Numbered from the stretch's first letter, positions 43,592-52,356 are shown. The stretch: DNA of 64,000 nt from Rhizobium phaseoli (GCF_003985125.1 NZ_ML133585.1:37325-101324), one strand, 5' to 3'. A program made the numbers and translations. The notes: generated by a model not told the origin, from the letters alone.

Positions 43592-44545
43592 TCAGGCCGC
43601 CCCCACCTTTATCTTTTCTCTGAACCAGTCGAGCGTCATCGCCACGCCCTGTTCGTAGCTGACCTTGCACGACCACTCGGGCATGACGGCGTAGGCGCGC
43701 GTCAGGTCCGGCCGCCTGTTGGTCGGATCCTGCGGCGGCGACGGCTCAAAGACGATCGGCACGCCGCCGACCAGCTTGGAAACATATTTTGCGACTTCGA
43801 GAACGGTGATCTCGCGGTCGTTGCCGATATTTAGGGGGCCCTTGTAGTCGGTCTCGTTGATCCAGAAATAGCGGGCGAAACCATCGACGATGTCGTCGAC
43901 ATAACCCCAGCTGCGCGACTGCTTGCCGTCGCCGAATACGGTGATCGGGCGGCCCGAAAGCGCCTGAGTGACGAAATTGGAGACGGCGCGGCCGTCGTCG
44001 GGCCGGGTGCGCGGACCGTAAATATTGAAGGGGCGGATAACCTTGACGTTCAGCCCCTTGGTGCGCTGCATCTCGAACAGCAGCGCTTCGGTGCATCTCT
44101 TGCTCTCGTCGTAGGACGAGCGCGGGCCGGTACAGTCGACCTGCCCCTTGTAGGATTCCGGCTGCGGCGACACCAGAGGATCGCCGTAGATTTCCGAGGA
44201 GGAGGTGTAACCGAAGCGCCCGCCCTTCTTCAACAGATCGAGAAGCCGGAAGGCGCCGAGCAGGTTCGCCGAAATCGTCCGCTTCGGTTCCTTCATGTAC
44301 CAGGGCGGCGATGCGGGGGAGGCGAGATGGTAGATCTCGTCGAATTTTTCCGAGGTCTGCAAGGTCTCGACGTCCGATCTCACGAAGTGAAAGCGCGGAT
44401 CTCTGATGTGCGAAATATTCTCGAAAAGTCCTGTCCAGAGATTGTCAACAACGACGAGCTTCTGAACGTCGTTCCTAAGCAAAAGCCGATCGCATAGATG
44501 CGAACCGATGAACCCTGCTCCGCCAGATATCAATACACTTTTCAC
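43592..44545 (-). CDS. NAD-dependent epimerase/dehydratase, UDP-glucuronate decarboxylase (UXS)-like
   Basis: A 317-residue extended SDR enzyme: Rossmann motif G-G-A-G-F-I-G-S-H (about 8-16), the UXS-type L-A-S-P-A-S-P-P-W-Y (about 75-84), S-S-S-E-I-Y-G-D-P, Y-D-E-S-K-R (catalytic Tyr and Lys, about 145) and R-P-F-N-I-Y-G-P-R. UXS enzymes make UDP-xylose from UDP-glucuronate through a 4-keto intermediate. It probably supplies an activated sugar to the operon's transferases. It is the first gene of the minus-strand array, with an AT-rich upstream region. Confidence 0.85.
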   Translation of the reverse strand: MKSVLISGGAGFIGSHLCDRLLLRNDVQKLVVVDNLWTGLFENISHIRDPRFHFVRSDVETLQTSEKFDEIYHLASPASPPWYMKEPKRTISANLLGAFRLLDLLKKGGRFGYTSSSEIYGDPLVSPQPESYKGQVDCTGPRSSYDESKRCTEALLFEMQRTKGLNVKVIRPFNIYGPRTRPDDGRAVSNFVTQALSGRPITVFGDGKQSRSWGYVDDIVDGFARYFWINETDYKGPLNIGNDREITVLEVAKYVSKLVGGVPIVFEPSPPQDPTNRRPDLTRAYAVMPEWSCKVSYEQGVAMTLDWFREKIKVGAA

Positions 44546-44917
44546 TGGATTGTGCCTCTTGACTTGAAGAAAGGTGATTATCCATTAGCATCACCTGTAA
44601 GAACTGGCAATTACCTCGAAGAATGCGAGAAAATACTCGCTCATTAATCTTAATTATTAATGCGTGTTACCCCAGGTAGTATTGTCCCTGTTGAAGGGCG
44701 GGGCAGCGAACAGGGCAATGCAGCTGCTGCCGTCCCGCTCGATTTGTGTATTTCGCAAGATTGTGGCCCTGTTGCGTCGCAGCATATTCCTCTTCTCTAT
44801 CACACGGGCGAAGGCGCACATCGGGCTAAAGTCCGACTCTCGAGTAGGGCGCGTCGGTTCGGATGGTGGCAGGACGCGGCAGGCAGCCTGCTCCCGCCTC
44901 CGTGGCGCTGTTTTCGA
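44546..44917. promoter_or_regulatory. Intergenic region with inverted repeats upstream of the epimerase
   Basis: About 370 bases between the epimerase start and the ampC stop. Two inverted repeats lie near the epimerase: GCGAG-AAAATA-CTCGC (44625-44640) and CATTAAT-N7-ATTAATG (44642-44662). The second, in an AT-rich block, is a plausible operator or promoter element for the glycan operon. I see no gene in the rest. Confidence 0.45.
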
Positions 44918-46072
44918 TCAATCGATCGCAAGCGCCGTCAATACACGATAGGCCGCGGCAACCCGATCCTCATTGGGGTAGTTTTTGTTGGCCAGGATGA
45001 CGAGGCCGACGCGCTTGCTGGGAATGAAGGCGACATAGGCGCCGAAGCCATTGGTCGAGCCGGTTTTGTTGATCCAGACATCGCCGCGAGGCGCCATCGG
45101 GGGTTGCAGAGCGGCGACCGAGGTGGTCTTCAGCATTGCCGGCGAATTGCCCTCAAGCAGGCTCTGCAGGGGGACAGGATAGGCATATTGCTCCCAGATC
45201 AGATCCTGGACCATCGCCCCGACGCTGTAATAACCGGTGTGGGTCTTGTCGATCGCCTGCTGCAGTTTTCCGTCGAGCTTCGCCATGCCCATATTGGCGC
45301 AGACGAAGCGGATCATGTCGCCGGCGGTGGACCTTACCCCATAGGCCTCGGCAGACAGCAGGGCCGGCGTCAGCCTTGCCGGCTCGCCGCTGCGCTTATA
45401 ACCCTGGGCGTAATCGCCCTGCCTCGCCTTCGGCACGCTGAGATAGGTGCTGCTCAAGCCGAGCGCGGAAAACAGCCTGCCTTCCATCAGATCCGCGAAA
45501 TCGCCGCGCATGGCTTTCGCCGTGATGAAGCCGAGCATGCCGATGCTCGGATTGGCATAGCTGCGCCGGGTTCCGGCCGCGTAGGAGGGGCGCCAGGCCG
45601 CGAGATATGCCATCAGCTGGCCTTCGCTTTTGAGATCGTCGGGCACCTGCAGCGGAAAACCGCCGGCCGTATGGGTGCCGAGGTCGATCAGCGCGACATC
45701 ACCGAACGGTCTTCCCTTCATCGCAGGAAGATGTTTGGCCACCGGGTCGGACAAAGAGAGCTCTCCCGTCGCCTCGGCGTAGGAGGCGAGCGTCGCGGTG
45801 AAGGTCTTGCTGATCGAGCCAAGTTCGAAGAGCGTGGTCGGCGCCACCGGTCTGCCCGTCTCCTTTGATTCGACGCCGTAGGTGAAGATATGATCGCGGC
45901 CGCCGACGGTGATGCCGACGGCCACCCCGGGAATGGCGTATTTTTCCATGATCGGCTTGATCGCCGCATCCGCGATCGCTCGCACCTCCGCCTCATCGGC
46001 GGCAAAGCCGCTTGCTGCAGCGCATGCCGAGATCAAAGCTGCCGACAAAAATTTTATGCCAAGGTTTCTCAC
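44918..46072 (-). CDS. ampC: Class C (AmpC-type) beta-lactamase
   Basis: A 384-residue periplasmic serine beta-lactamase with a signal peptide (cleavage after S-G-F-A). The class C catalytic motifs are all present: S-I-S-K (about residue 86, nucleophile Ser and Lys), Y-A-N (about 180) and K-T-G (about 330). The preferred start is GTG at 46072, six bases after TGGAGG; ATG at 46078 is adjacent to that site and too close. It is divergent from ampR with 129 bases between, the classic inducible arrangement responding to cell-wall recycling fragments. Confidence 0.9.
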   Translation of the reverse strand: MRNLGIKFLSAALISACAAASGFAADEAEVRAIADAAIKPIMEKYAIPGVAVGITVGGRDHIFTYGVESKETGRPVAPTTLFELGSISKTFTATLASYAEATGELSLSDPVAKHLPAMKGRPFGDVALIDLGTHTAGGFPLQVPDDLKSEGQLMAYLAAWRPSYAAGTRRSYANPSIGMLGFITAKAMRGDFADLMEGRLFSALGLSSTYLSVPKARQGDYAQGYKRSGEPARLTPALLSAEAYGVRSTAGDMIRFVCANMGMAKLDGKLQQAIDKTHTGYYSVGAMVQDLIWEQYAYPVPLQSLLEGNSPAMLKTTSVAALQPPMAPRGDVWINKTGSTNGFGAYVAFIPSKRVGLVILANKNYPNEDRVAAAYRVLTALAID

Positions 46073-46119
46073 AATCATCCTCCACATCGCCAGGGCGGTC
46101 GCCACAAGCGCAAAATGCG

Positions 46120-46154
46120 CCCTGGAAGGCGATTAGCGGCCCTGTTTTCCAGGG
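46120..46154. promoter_or_regulatory. Candidate AmpR operator in the ampC-ampR divergent region
   Basis: An inverted repeat CCCTGGAA-N19-TTCCAGGG lies between the divergent ampC and ampR starts. LysR-type regulators bind such dyads in this position. It is not the enterobacterial AmpR sequence, so assignment rests on position and symmetry. Confidence 0.4.
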
Positions 46155-46201
46155 GCAAACGATGATATCTCGCAGCAGCTGCAAGAAATTCTCGGGCTTC
46201 G

Positions 46202-47071
46202 ATGGTTCGCCAATTCCTCCCCTTGAACGGCCTCAGAGCCTTCGAAGCCTCGGCACGGCATCTGAGCTTTACCCGCGCCGCAATCGAGCTCTGCGTCACT
46301 CAGGCGGCCGTCAGTCAGCAGGTCAAGGGGCTGGAAAAGCGGCTCGGCGTCGCGCTGTTCCAGCGTCTGCCGCGCGGCCTGAAAATCACCGCGGAAGGCG
46401 AGGCGCTGCTGCCGACAGTGACCGCCTCCTTCGACCAAATGGCGACGACGCTCGACCGGATCGAGGCCGGACAGGTCCGTGAATTGCTGTTCCTCGGCGT
46501 CGTCGGCACCTTCGCGGTCGGCTGGCTCCTGCCGAGGCTTGCCGATTTCCAGCGCCAGCATCCCTTCATCGACATACGGGTTTCCACCAACAATAACCGC
46601 GTCGATCCCGCCGCCGAGGGGCTCGACTTTGCCATTCGCTTCGGCAGCGGTTCATGGCACGGCACCGAGGCGCAGCACCTGTTCGAGGCGCCGCTCTCGG
46701 CCCTCTGCATCCCCGAACTGGCCGACGATCTGCGGACGCCGGCAGATCTTGCCGGGGCAACGCTGCTGCGCAGCTACCGCGCGGATGAATGGAGCACCTG
46801 GTTTGCCGCCGCCGGGGTGCCGCCGGCGGCACAGGTCAATGCCGGCATCGTCTTCGATTCCTCCGTCGCCATGATGGAGGCCGCCCTGCAGGGGCTCGGC
46901 GTCGCGCTGGCGCCGCCCTCGATGTTCTCCAGGCACCTCTCGTCAGGTGCGATCGTTCAGCCCTTTACCCCCACCATATCGCTCGGAAGCTACTGGCTGA
47001 CACGTCTGCAGTCACGGCCGGTCACCCCGGCCATGCGCGCCTTTTCCGATTGGCTCTTTGCGCAAGCGTGA
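46202..47071 (+). CDS. ampR: AmpR-like LysR-family regulator
   Basis: A 289-residue LysR-type protein. The N-terminal winged helix (about 5-64) reads L-P-L-N-G-L-R-A-F-E-A-S-A-R-H-L and A-A-V-S-Q-Q-V-K, very like GcvA/AmpR. The C-terminal effector domain has L-D-F-A-I-R-F-G-S-G-x-W (about 140). AmpR activates ampC when muropeptides displace UDP-MurNAc-pentapeptide. Gene position, divergent to ampC, supports this over GcvA. Confidence 0.86.
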   Translation: MVRQFLPLNGLRAFEASARHLSFTRAAIELCVTQAAVSQQVKGLEKRLGVALFQRLPRGLKITAEGEALLPTVTASFDQMATTLDRIEAGQVRELLFLGVVGTFAVGWLLPRLADFQRQHPFIDIRVSTNNNRVDPAAEGLDFAIRFGSGSWHGTEAQHLFEAPLSALCIPELADDLRTPADLAGATLLRSYRADEWSTWFAAAGVPPAAQVNAGIVFDSSVAMMEAALQGLGVALAPPSMFSRHLSSGAIVQPFTPTISLGSYWLTRLQSRPVTPAMRAFSDWLFAQA

Positions 47072-47110
47072 TGTCCAGAGCGCCCGCTCGCGCGGACGCT
47101 CCCAGCCGCA

Positions 47111-48103
47111 TCACTTCTGAATGCAGGTATCCACTGTATCCTTGGTGCACTCATCAAGCCCGGTGAAGACAGGATCGTCGACCTTCTTGCCGGCGATCAG
47201 GTCCATCATCACGGTCGGCGCCTTGTAGCCCATTTCGAACGGCCGCTGGCCGACCAGCGCGGTCACCAGACCCTCCTTGGCGATCGCCACTTCGTCGCCG
47301 ATCGTGTCGGCGGCGCCGATGACGAAGTCGTTCTTGGCGATCTTGTCTGCCATCGGCTTGAACAGGTCGCGATAGGGCTGCGGGGCGCCGAACAGCGGCC
47401 AGCCGCCCATGATGCCGAAGGCGTCGAGATCGGGATTGGCGGCGAGGATGTCGGTCATCGCCTGCACGCCCTTGGCGCCGTCGTCATTGGTAAAGACCGG
47501 GCAGCCGGCCACCTCGGTCCAGCCGCCTTCGCCCTTCAGGGCATCGAGCCCTTTCTTGCCGCTCAGCGTATCGCGCATGCCCTGGGCACGGCGCAGAATA
47601 TTGTCGGCGCCGGGATTGCCTTCGATGGTGCAGATCTTGCCGCCCTTCGGCTTGGCCTTCTTGATATATTCGCCGATCTTGGCGCCCATCAGATAGTTGT
47701 CGGTGCCGAGATAGGTCTTGCGCAAAGCGGAATCCTCGGCCGCCAGATCGGCGTCGAGCGTCATGACGGGAACGCTCGGATTGGCGGTCTTCAACGTCTG
47801 GGCGATCAGCTTGGCGTTCGACGGCGAGATGGCGATCGCCGCCGTATCCGCCTTGCCAAGCATATCCTGGACGATCTGCGCCTCGCCGGCTTCATCGGAG
47901 GTCGATGCCGGGCCGGTGTAGAAGCATTCATATTCGGCGGATGCGTTTTCCTTGTTCCACTTCTGGCAACCCTGGTTGATCGCCTCGAAGAACGGGTTGT
48001 CGAGGCCCTTGACGACGATGACGAGCTGCTTCTTGGCGGCCATGGCCTCGCCGGCCGTGAACGCCAGGACTGCGGCAGCTGTCAGCAATAATGCCTTCCT
48101 CAT
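47111..48103 (-). CDS. Sugar ABC transporter substrate-binding protein
   Basis: A 330-residue periplasmic binding protein of the ribose/fructose (Peripla_BP_4) type. Its signal peptide ends at E-A-M-A, and the mature part contains V-V-K-G-L-D-N-P-F-F (about 28), A-I-A-I-S-P-S-N, L-G-T-D-N-Y and I-E-G-N-P-G-A-D-N. ATG 48103 has AAAGGGAGGAAGCT upstream; the open frame further up lies in the neighbouring epimerase. Its partner ATPase and permease are on the opposite strand 1.3-3 kb away. The sugar is unknown. Confidence 0.88.
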   Translation of the reverse strand: MRKALLLTAAAVLAFTAGEAMAAKKQLVIVVKGLDNPFFEAINQGCQKWNKENASAEYECFYTGPASTSDEAGEAQIVQDMLGKADTAAIAISPSNAKLIAQTLKTANPSVPVMTLDADLAAEDSALRKTYLGTDNYLMGAKIGEYIKKAKPKGGKICTIEGNPGADNILRRAQGMRDTLSGKKGLDALKGEGGWTEVAGCPVFTNDDGAKGVQAMTDILAANPDLDAFGIMGGWPLFGAPQPYRDLFKPMADKIAKNDFVIGAADTIGDEVAIAKEGLVTALVGQRPFEMGYKAPTVMMDLIAGKKVDDPVFTGLDECTKDTVDTCIQK

Positions 48104-48146
48104 AGCTTCCTCCCTTTGAAAGCGGGCACGATTGCCCGCCGCGTAA

Positions 48147-49127
48147 TCAACCGGGATACCAGACGATACGAGGCTCCTCCCCTGAACGCCGGTATTCCCA
48201 GGCTGAATCGATGAGCTTTTCCAGATCGTAGACGGGGCGCCAGTCCAGCAGGTATTTCGCCTTGCTGTTGTCCATCCAGTTGGAGTGGAACTGGCTTGCA
48301 ATGTCGACCGAGCCGAGCCCGCGCGTGCGGGCGAGATAGGCGGCGACTTCCCCATAATCGACGGGACGATCCATCGCGATATTGAAGAGCTCTCCCTTGG
48401 CGCGCGGATTGTCGATCGCCGCCAATATCGCCGAAACCAGATCGTCGACATGCACGAAGTTGCGCTTCAGCGGCCGCCCGTCGGCATCGTGCAGCAGCGG
48501 CACCGTACCCGCGCGGGCGTATCGTTCGGCCTCGGCCGGGGAGACGAACGTCTTCCAGTCCGGCCCGCCGAACAGATCGTCGCCGAAGGAGAGGGTGAAT
48601 TTGAAATCATCCTTCTCCATGATCCAGGGCGCGCGCAGGCAGCAGGTATTGATGCCGTACTGGATGGCAAACTGCTCCAGCATCACCTCTTCCAGCACCT
48701 TGGAAAGCGCGTAGCAGCCGGGATAGGCGCGATGCGGCGTGGCCTCGGTCACCGGCCCGTCGTGGCGATAGAAGAAATGGCCGAGGCCTGCGTCGCCGCC
48801 GATTAGGATGAATTGCTCGGCCGTCGGGCTGGTGCGGAAGGCTTCGAGCAGCCAGAACAGCCCTTTGACCGTCACATCCATGACGGTGTCGGGCGTCTCT
48901 TTGCAGGTGGCGAGATGCAGCACATGGGTGACGCCCTCCATCGCCGAGGCCACGACAGCGCTGTCGGCGATCGAACCCTTGACCACATCGATGCGGTCGG
49001 TCTCTTCAAGCGCGCGATTATGGCAAAGCGCGCGAATGCGTGCATTGGAAAATCTCGGCTCGTCAAGCAGCCCAGTTATGAAGCGCCGCCCGACCTTGCC
49101 CGTAGCCCCGGTGACAAGGATCAGCAT
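48147..49127 (-). CDS. NAD-dependent epimerase/dehydratase family protein
   Basis: A 326-residue atypical SDR: Rossmann motif V-T-G-A-T-G-K-V-G-R-R (about 5-15), H-L-A-T-C, Y-A-L-S-K (catalytic Tyr and Lys, about 140) and a late R-N-F-V-H-V-D-D-L segment. It lies 43 bases upstream of the sugar-binding-protein gene and divergent from the transporter ATPase, so it probably oxidises or isomerises the imported sugar or polyol. The reaction cannot be specified. Confidence 0.82.
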   Translation of the reverse strand: MLILVTGATGKVGRRFITGLLDEPRFSNARIRALCHNRALEETDRIDVVKGSIADSAVVASAMEGVTHVLHLATCKETPDTVMDVTVKGLFWLLEAFRTSPTAEQFILIGGDAGLGHFFYRHDGPVTEATPHRAYPGCYALSKVLEEVMLEQFAIQYGINTCCLRAPWIMEKDDFKFTLSFGDDLFGGPDWKTFVSPAEAERYARAGTVPLLHDADGRPLKRNFVHVDDLVSAILAAIDNPRAKGELFNIAMDRPVDYGEVAAYLARTRGLGSVDIASQFHSNWMDNSKAKYLLDWRPVYDLEKLIDSAWEYRRSGEEPRIVWYPG

Positions 49128-49382
49128 ACCTCTCTCCCAGTAACAGCTAATATCCGCGCGTTTCCGGCGTCAATCCGTATTTATCGTACAAAATAGATTT
49201 TTGTGATGTGGGGCCGTTTTAGCGGACATTTGATTGACGATTCCTGGTGCTTTTGCATTAATGAAGATAATCGCTTTTCCGGGAGGAGATCGGCCGAGCG
49301 AGATCGCAGGCGTCCAACCGGCAGCCGGGTATCGGCAGCCGGCGGCGAAGGCAGGCCTGCAGGTTCGTGGGAGGGTGGTCGG

Positions 49383-50126
49383 CTGGCAGCGGTTCTCGAA
49401 CTCACCAATATCTCGAAACATTTCGGCGCCATCCAGGCGGTCAACGACGTGTCGTTCACGCTCGAAGCCGGCCAGGTCGTCGGCCTGATGGGCGATAACG
49501 GCGCGGGAAAGAGCACGCTGGTCAAGATGATCGCCGGCAATTTCCGCCCGAGCGAAGGCACGATGCGCCTCGAGGGCAAGGAGATCGTCATGCATCGCCC
49601 GGTCGAGGCGCGCCAGCACGGCATCGAGATCGTCCATCAGGATCTGGCGCTCTGCAATAATCTGACGGCGGCCGCCAATGTCTTCCTCGGGCGCGAACTG
49701 CGCCGCGGCATCGGCCCGTTCCGCATCCTCGATTACAAGACGATGTACCGGCGGGCCGGCGAGATCTTCAAGGAGCTGAAATCGGAAACCCGCCCGCGTG
49801 ATCTCGTCAAGCAAATGTCGGGCGGCCAGCGGCAGGCGGTGGCGATCGGGCGCACCATGCTGTCGGAGGCGAAGATCGTGCTGATGGACGAGCCGACCGC
49901 GGCCATTTCGGTCCGCCAGGTGGCCGAAGTCCTCAACCTGATCCGCGAGCTGCGCGACCGCGGCATCGCGGTCGTCCTGATCAGCCACCGTATGCCCGAC
50001 GTTTTCACCGTCGCCGATCGGGTGATCGTCATGCGCCGCGGCCGGAAAGTCGCCGACAAAGCGATCGCGGCAAGTTCGCCGGAGGAAGTGACGGGTCTTA
50101 TCACGGGCGCCATCGAACAGGTCTGA
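49383..50126 (+). CDS. Sugar ABC transporter ATP-binding protein with likely CTG start
   Basis: A 247-residue single-domain ATPase: Walker A G-D-N-G-A-G-K-S-T (about 38-46), signature M-S-G-G-Q-R-Q-A-V-A-I-G-R, Walker B V-L-M-D-E-P-T-A-A. It has one nucleotide-binding domain, not the tandem pair of RbsA, so it should act as a dimer. The protein-like sequence begins at A-A-V-L-E-L-T-N-I-S. The codon just before is CTG (49383), with GGGAGGG about eight bases upstream, and no ATG, GTG or TTG is nearby in frame. The next alternative, GTG at 49203, would add 60 Arg/Gly-rich residues. Confidence 0.82.
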   Translation: MAAVLELTNISKHFGAIQAVNDVSFTLEAGQVVGLMGDNGAGKSTLVKMIAGNFRPSEGTMRLEGKEIVMHRPVEARQHGIEIVHQDLALCNNLTAAANVFLGRELRRGIGPFRILDYKTMYRRAGEIFKELKSETRPRDLVKQMSGGQRQAVAIGRTMLSEAKIVLMDEPTAAISVRQVAEVLNLIRELRDRGIAVVLISHRMPDVFTVADRVIVMRRGRKVADKAIAASSPEEVTGLITGAIEQV

Positions 50127-50166
50127 TCGGCGCAGCTTGGTTCACGGGCAGAAAAGAAGGTCAATA

Positions 50167-51165
50167 ATGGCAGTCACCCTCGACCAGACGATTGCACAGA
50201 GAGAGCGAAGCCGGCTGTCGGAGTTCGTCGGCAGCCAGACCTTCTGGGTGCTGATCGCCGTCATTCTCGCGTGCCTCTTCCTCTCCGTCGCCACAGATTC
50301 CTTCGCGACGGCGAAGAACCTCTACAATATCACCCGCAACGTCACCTTCGTCGCCATCATCGCGCTCGGCATGACGCTCGTCATCATCACCGGCGGCATC
50401 GATCTGTCGGTCGGCTCGGTGCTCTGCCTCTGCAGCATGGTGCTCGCGGTCACCATGCATGCCGGTTACGGCATCGAGATCGGCATAGCGGCGGCGATCG
50501 GCACGGCGCTCGTGGTCGGCGCCTTCAACGGCGTGATGATCGCCTATCTCGATTTTCCGCCTTTCGTGGTCACGCTCGGCATGCTGTCTGTGGCGCGCAG
50601 CCTCGCGATGGTCGCCTCCAACAACACCGTCGTCTTCCAGTTCGGCCCCGATCACGACAAGCTGCTGGCACTCGGCGGCGGCGCCTGGTTTCTCGGCATC
50701 GCCAACCCCGTCCTCTACATGGTCATCCTGGCGCTCTTGACCGGCTTCGTGCTGCGTTGGACGCGCTTCGGCCGCTATATCTTCGCGATCGGCGGCAATG
50801 AGCATGCCGCCACGCTCACCGGCGTTCCCGTGCGCAGCATCAAGGTCGCCGTCTATATGATCTCGGCGCTCTCGGCCGGCATTGCCGGCATCGTCCAGAC
50901 CGGCTGGCTCGGCGCCGTCACCACCAATATCGGCGCCGGCATGGAGCTGCAGGTCATTGCCGCCGCTGTCATCGGCGGCGCCAACTTGGCCGGCGGCGTC
51001 GGCACCGCCTTCGGCGCCCTGGTCGGCGCGGCGCTGATCGAGGTGATCCGCAACAGCCTCGGCCTGCTTGGCATCAACGCCTTCTGGCAGGGGACGTTTA
51101 TCGGCGGGGCGATCGTGCTGGCGGTGCTGTTCGACCGGATTCGCAATCTCAGGCAGAGCGAGTAG
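50167..51165 (+). CDS. Sugar ABC transporter permease, RbsC-like
   Basis: A 332-residue polytopic protein with about nine or ten helices and the BPD_transp_2 signatures G-G-I-D-L-S-V-G-S, N-G-V-M-I-A, F-V-V-T-L-G-M and A-G-V-G-T-A-F-G-A-L-V-G-A. ATG 50167 follows AGAAGG. It lies 40 bases after the ATPase and completes the importer with the binding protein at 47111. A decayed copy of its 3' end occurs at 51848-51961. Confidence 0.9.
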   Translation: MAVTLDQTIAQRERSRLSEFVGSQTFWVLIAVILACLFLSVATDSFATAKNLYNITRNVTFVAIIALGMTLVIITGGIDLSVGSVLCLCSMVLAVTMHAGYGIEIGIAAAIGTALVVGAFNGVMIAYLDFPPFVVTLGMLSVARSLAMVASNNTVVFQFGPDHDKLLALGGGAWFLGIANPVLYMVILALLTGFVLRWTRFGRYIFAIGGNEHAATLTGVPVRSIKVAVYMISALSAGIAGIVQTGWLGAVTTNIGAGMELQVIAAAVIGGANLAGGVGTAFGALVGAALIEVIRNSLGLLGINAFWQGTFIGGAIVLAVLFDRIRNLRQSE

Positions 51166-51313
51166 GGGCGACGACGCCATTGCTGACATCCGGACCGACA
51201 TTGCTCTCTGCTGGGCATGTCACGGAGATATCGGCGCAAGCTGGCCTACCATGGCCGGGTGGCCTGCAGCATTTCCAGTCGCAACGTTCGGCGATCAAAC
51301 CCCGACCGTGCCC

Positions 51314-51637
51314 TCAGGGGCGCGGATCCTCATAGCCCTCCAACTCGGGGCATCCCCTGATGTTGGCGAAGCCGATCACTCGCCGGTCGCCCGATTGATC
51401 CAGACCTCTGAGCACGATGACATTCTCATCCTGCTGTATGATCTCGCTGCGATAGATGCCGGCCCGAAGCGCCAGATTTCTTGCCTGGCTTATATTGCAT
51501 TGCCCGGGCCCTGGCGTGACGTGCCAGTATCTCGTGCCCTGGCCATCCGTCTGCCATCCGCCAGAGGCGGCGAATGCCGGCGCGCCGAACAGCAGTATGG
51601 CAGAGGACAATATCAAGCCGCCTGGAACCAGTTTCAT
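51314..51637 (-). CDS. Small secreted hypothetical protein
   Basis: A 107-residue protein with a signal peptide (M-K-L-V-P-G-G-L-I-L-S-S-A-I-L-L, ending A-P-A-F-A) and a mature domain of about 85 residues with two cysteines (G-Q-C-N-I and R-G-C-P-E). ATG 51637 has GGAGG upstream; the frame to 51727 adds 30 unlikely residues. Family not recognised. Confidence 0.65.
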   Translation of the reverse strand: MKLVPGGLILSSAILLFGAPAFAASGGWQTDGQGTRYWHVTPGPGQCNISQARNLALRAGIYRSEIIQQDENVIVLRGLDQSGDRRVIGFANIRGCPELEGYEDPRP

Positions 51638-51847
51638 GTAACCTCCGTCTGTCGACGTTTCAGGGCTCGTCGCCACTCCGCTTGCCCCGGTTGCAATAGA
51701 TGACCGAGTTTCCCTTGGCGTCGTCACAGTAGATGGATCGCGCTAACACGATGCTAACGCGGGTCAGCGGCAACGAGATGGTGTCGCCCCGTATGCTGCC
51801 ATGCTTACTCCGGGAGTGTTGCGCCTGATGAATGGCCAATGGATTGC

Positions 51848-51961
51848 GCCGTTTCCACCAATATCGTCAGCCGCCAACTCGCCGACGATATCGGTACCGT
51901 CTTCGGCACACTGGTCGGAGCGGCGCTGATCGAAGTGATCCGCGACAGCCTCGGCGAGTAG
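51848..51961 (+). pseudogene. Decayed partial duplicate of the sugar permease 3' end
   Basis: The stretch closely matches the end of the permease gene at 50167-51165: TCGGAGCGGCGCTGATCGA (versus TCGGCGCGGCGCTGATCGA) and GTGATCCGC-ACAGCCTCGGC, then GAGTAGG-CGACGACGCC just as after the real stop. Upstream, CACCAATATCG also matches. Two internal segments are missing, one between the CACCAATATCG match and the GGT-x-x-CGCC block and one removing the last about 20 codons before GAG-TAG. The remaining frame is still open but has no start or ribosome site. It is a remnant of a tandem duplication that included the 3' flank. Confidence 0.72.
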
Positions 51962-52029
51962 GCGACGACGCCTTTAGTCGTCAGCTCGCATAGCAGCAGC
52001 GAAACCGGCTTTCGGAAAGGGCGGTCGGC

Positions 52030-52356
52030 CTACGCCGCCGGTGGACGATAGCGGATCGTCTTCGCCTTTTCCAAGGCCTGGATCGTATCCTCGACGTCGA
52101 GAAGGACAGTGGTCTCGATAGAGCGGAGAGCCCCTCCAGCGCCGATCGCAAGCGTGACAGCCGCCATCGAGACGTTGTCGGGCGCTTCCCACAAATTCCA
52201 GCCGTCATGCTCGCCGAAGGCGTACCAGAACCCATGGAGCTTTCCGCCCACGGATTCGATGTAGCTGCGGGCTGCATCCCGGCGATCCTCGGGGTTTTCG
52301 ATCATGCGCCCCCAGGTCTCGGGCGTGTAGCTGAAACGCGTGAGATACATGGCCAT
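52030..52356 (-). CDS. GYD domain-containing protein
   Basis: A 108-residue protein beginning M-A-M-Y-L-T-R-F-S-Y-T-P-E-T-W, with R-S-Y-I-E-S-V-G-G-K-L-H-G-F-W-Y-A-F-G-E-H-D in the middle in short blocks. This is the GYD fold, a small ferredoxin-like dimeric domain of unknown function (F-G-E-H-D replaces the more usual G-x-Y-D). ATG 52356 has GGAGG nine bases upstream. It is isolated, on the opposite strand to the next gene. Confidence 0.8.
   Translation of the reverse strand: MAMYLTRFSYTPETWGRMIENPEDRRDAARSYIESVGGKLHGFWYAFGEHDGWNLWEAPDNVSMAAVTLAIGAGGALRSIETTVLLDVEDTIQALEKAKTIRYRPPAA

Noticed and set aside
48104..48451. Extended N-terminus of the sugar-binding protein
   Set aside because: The extension lies inside the epimerase gene, and ATG 48103 has a perfect ribosome site and a signal peptide.
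49203..49382. GTG at 49203 as start of the sugar ABC ATPase
   Set aside because: It adds about 60 residues rich in Arg and Gly with no ATPase similarity; CTG 49383 has a ribosome site at the right distance.
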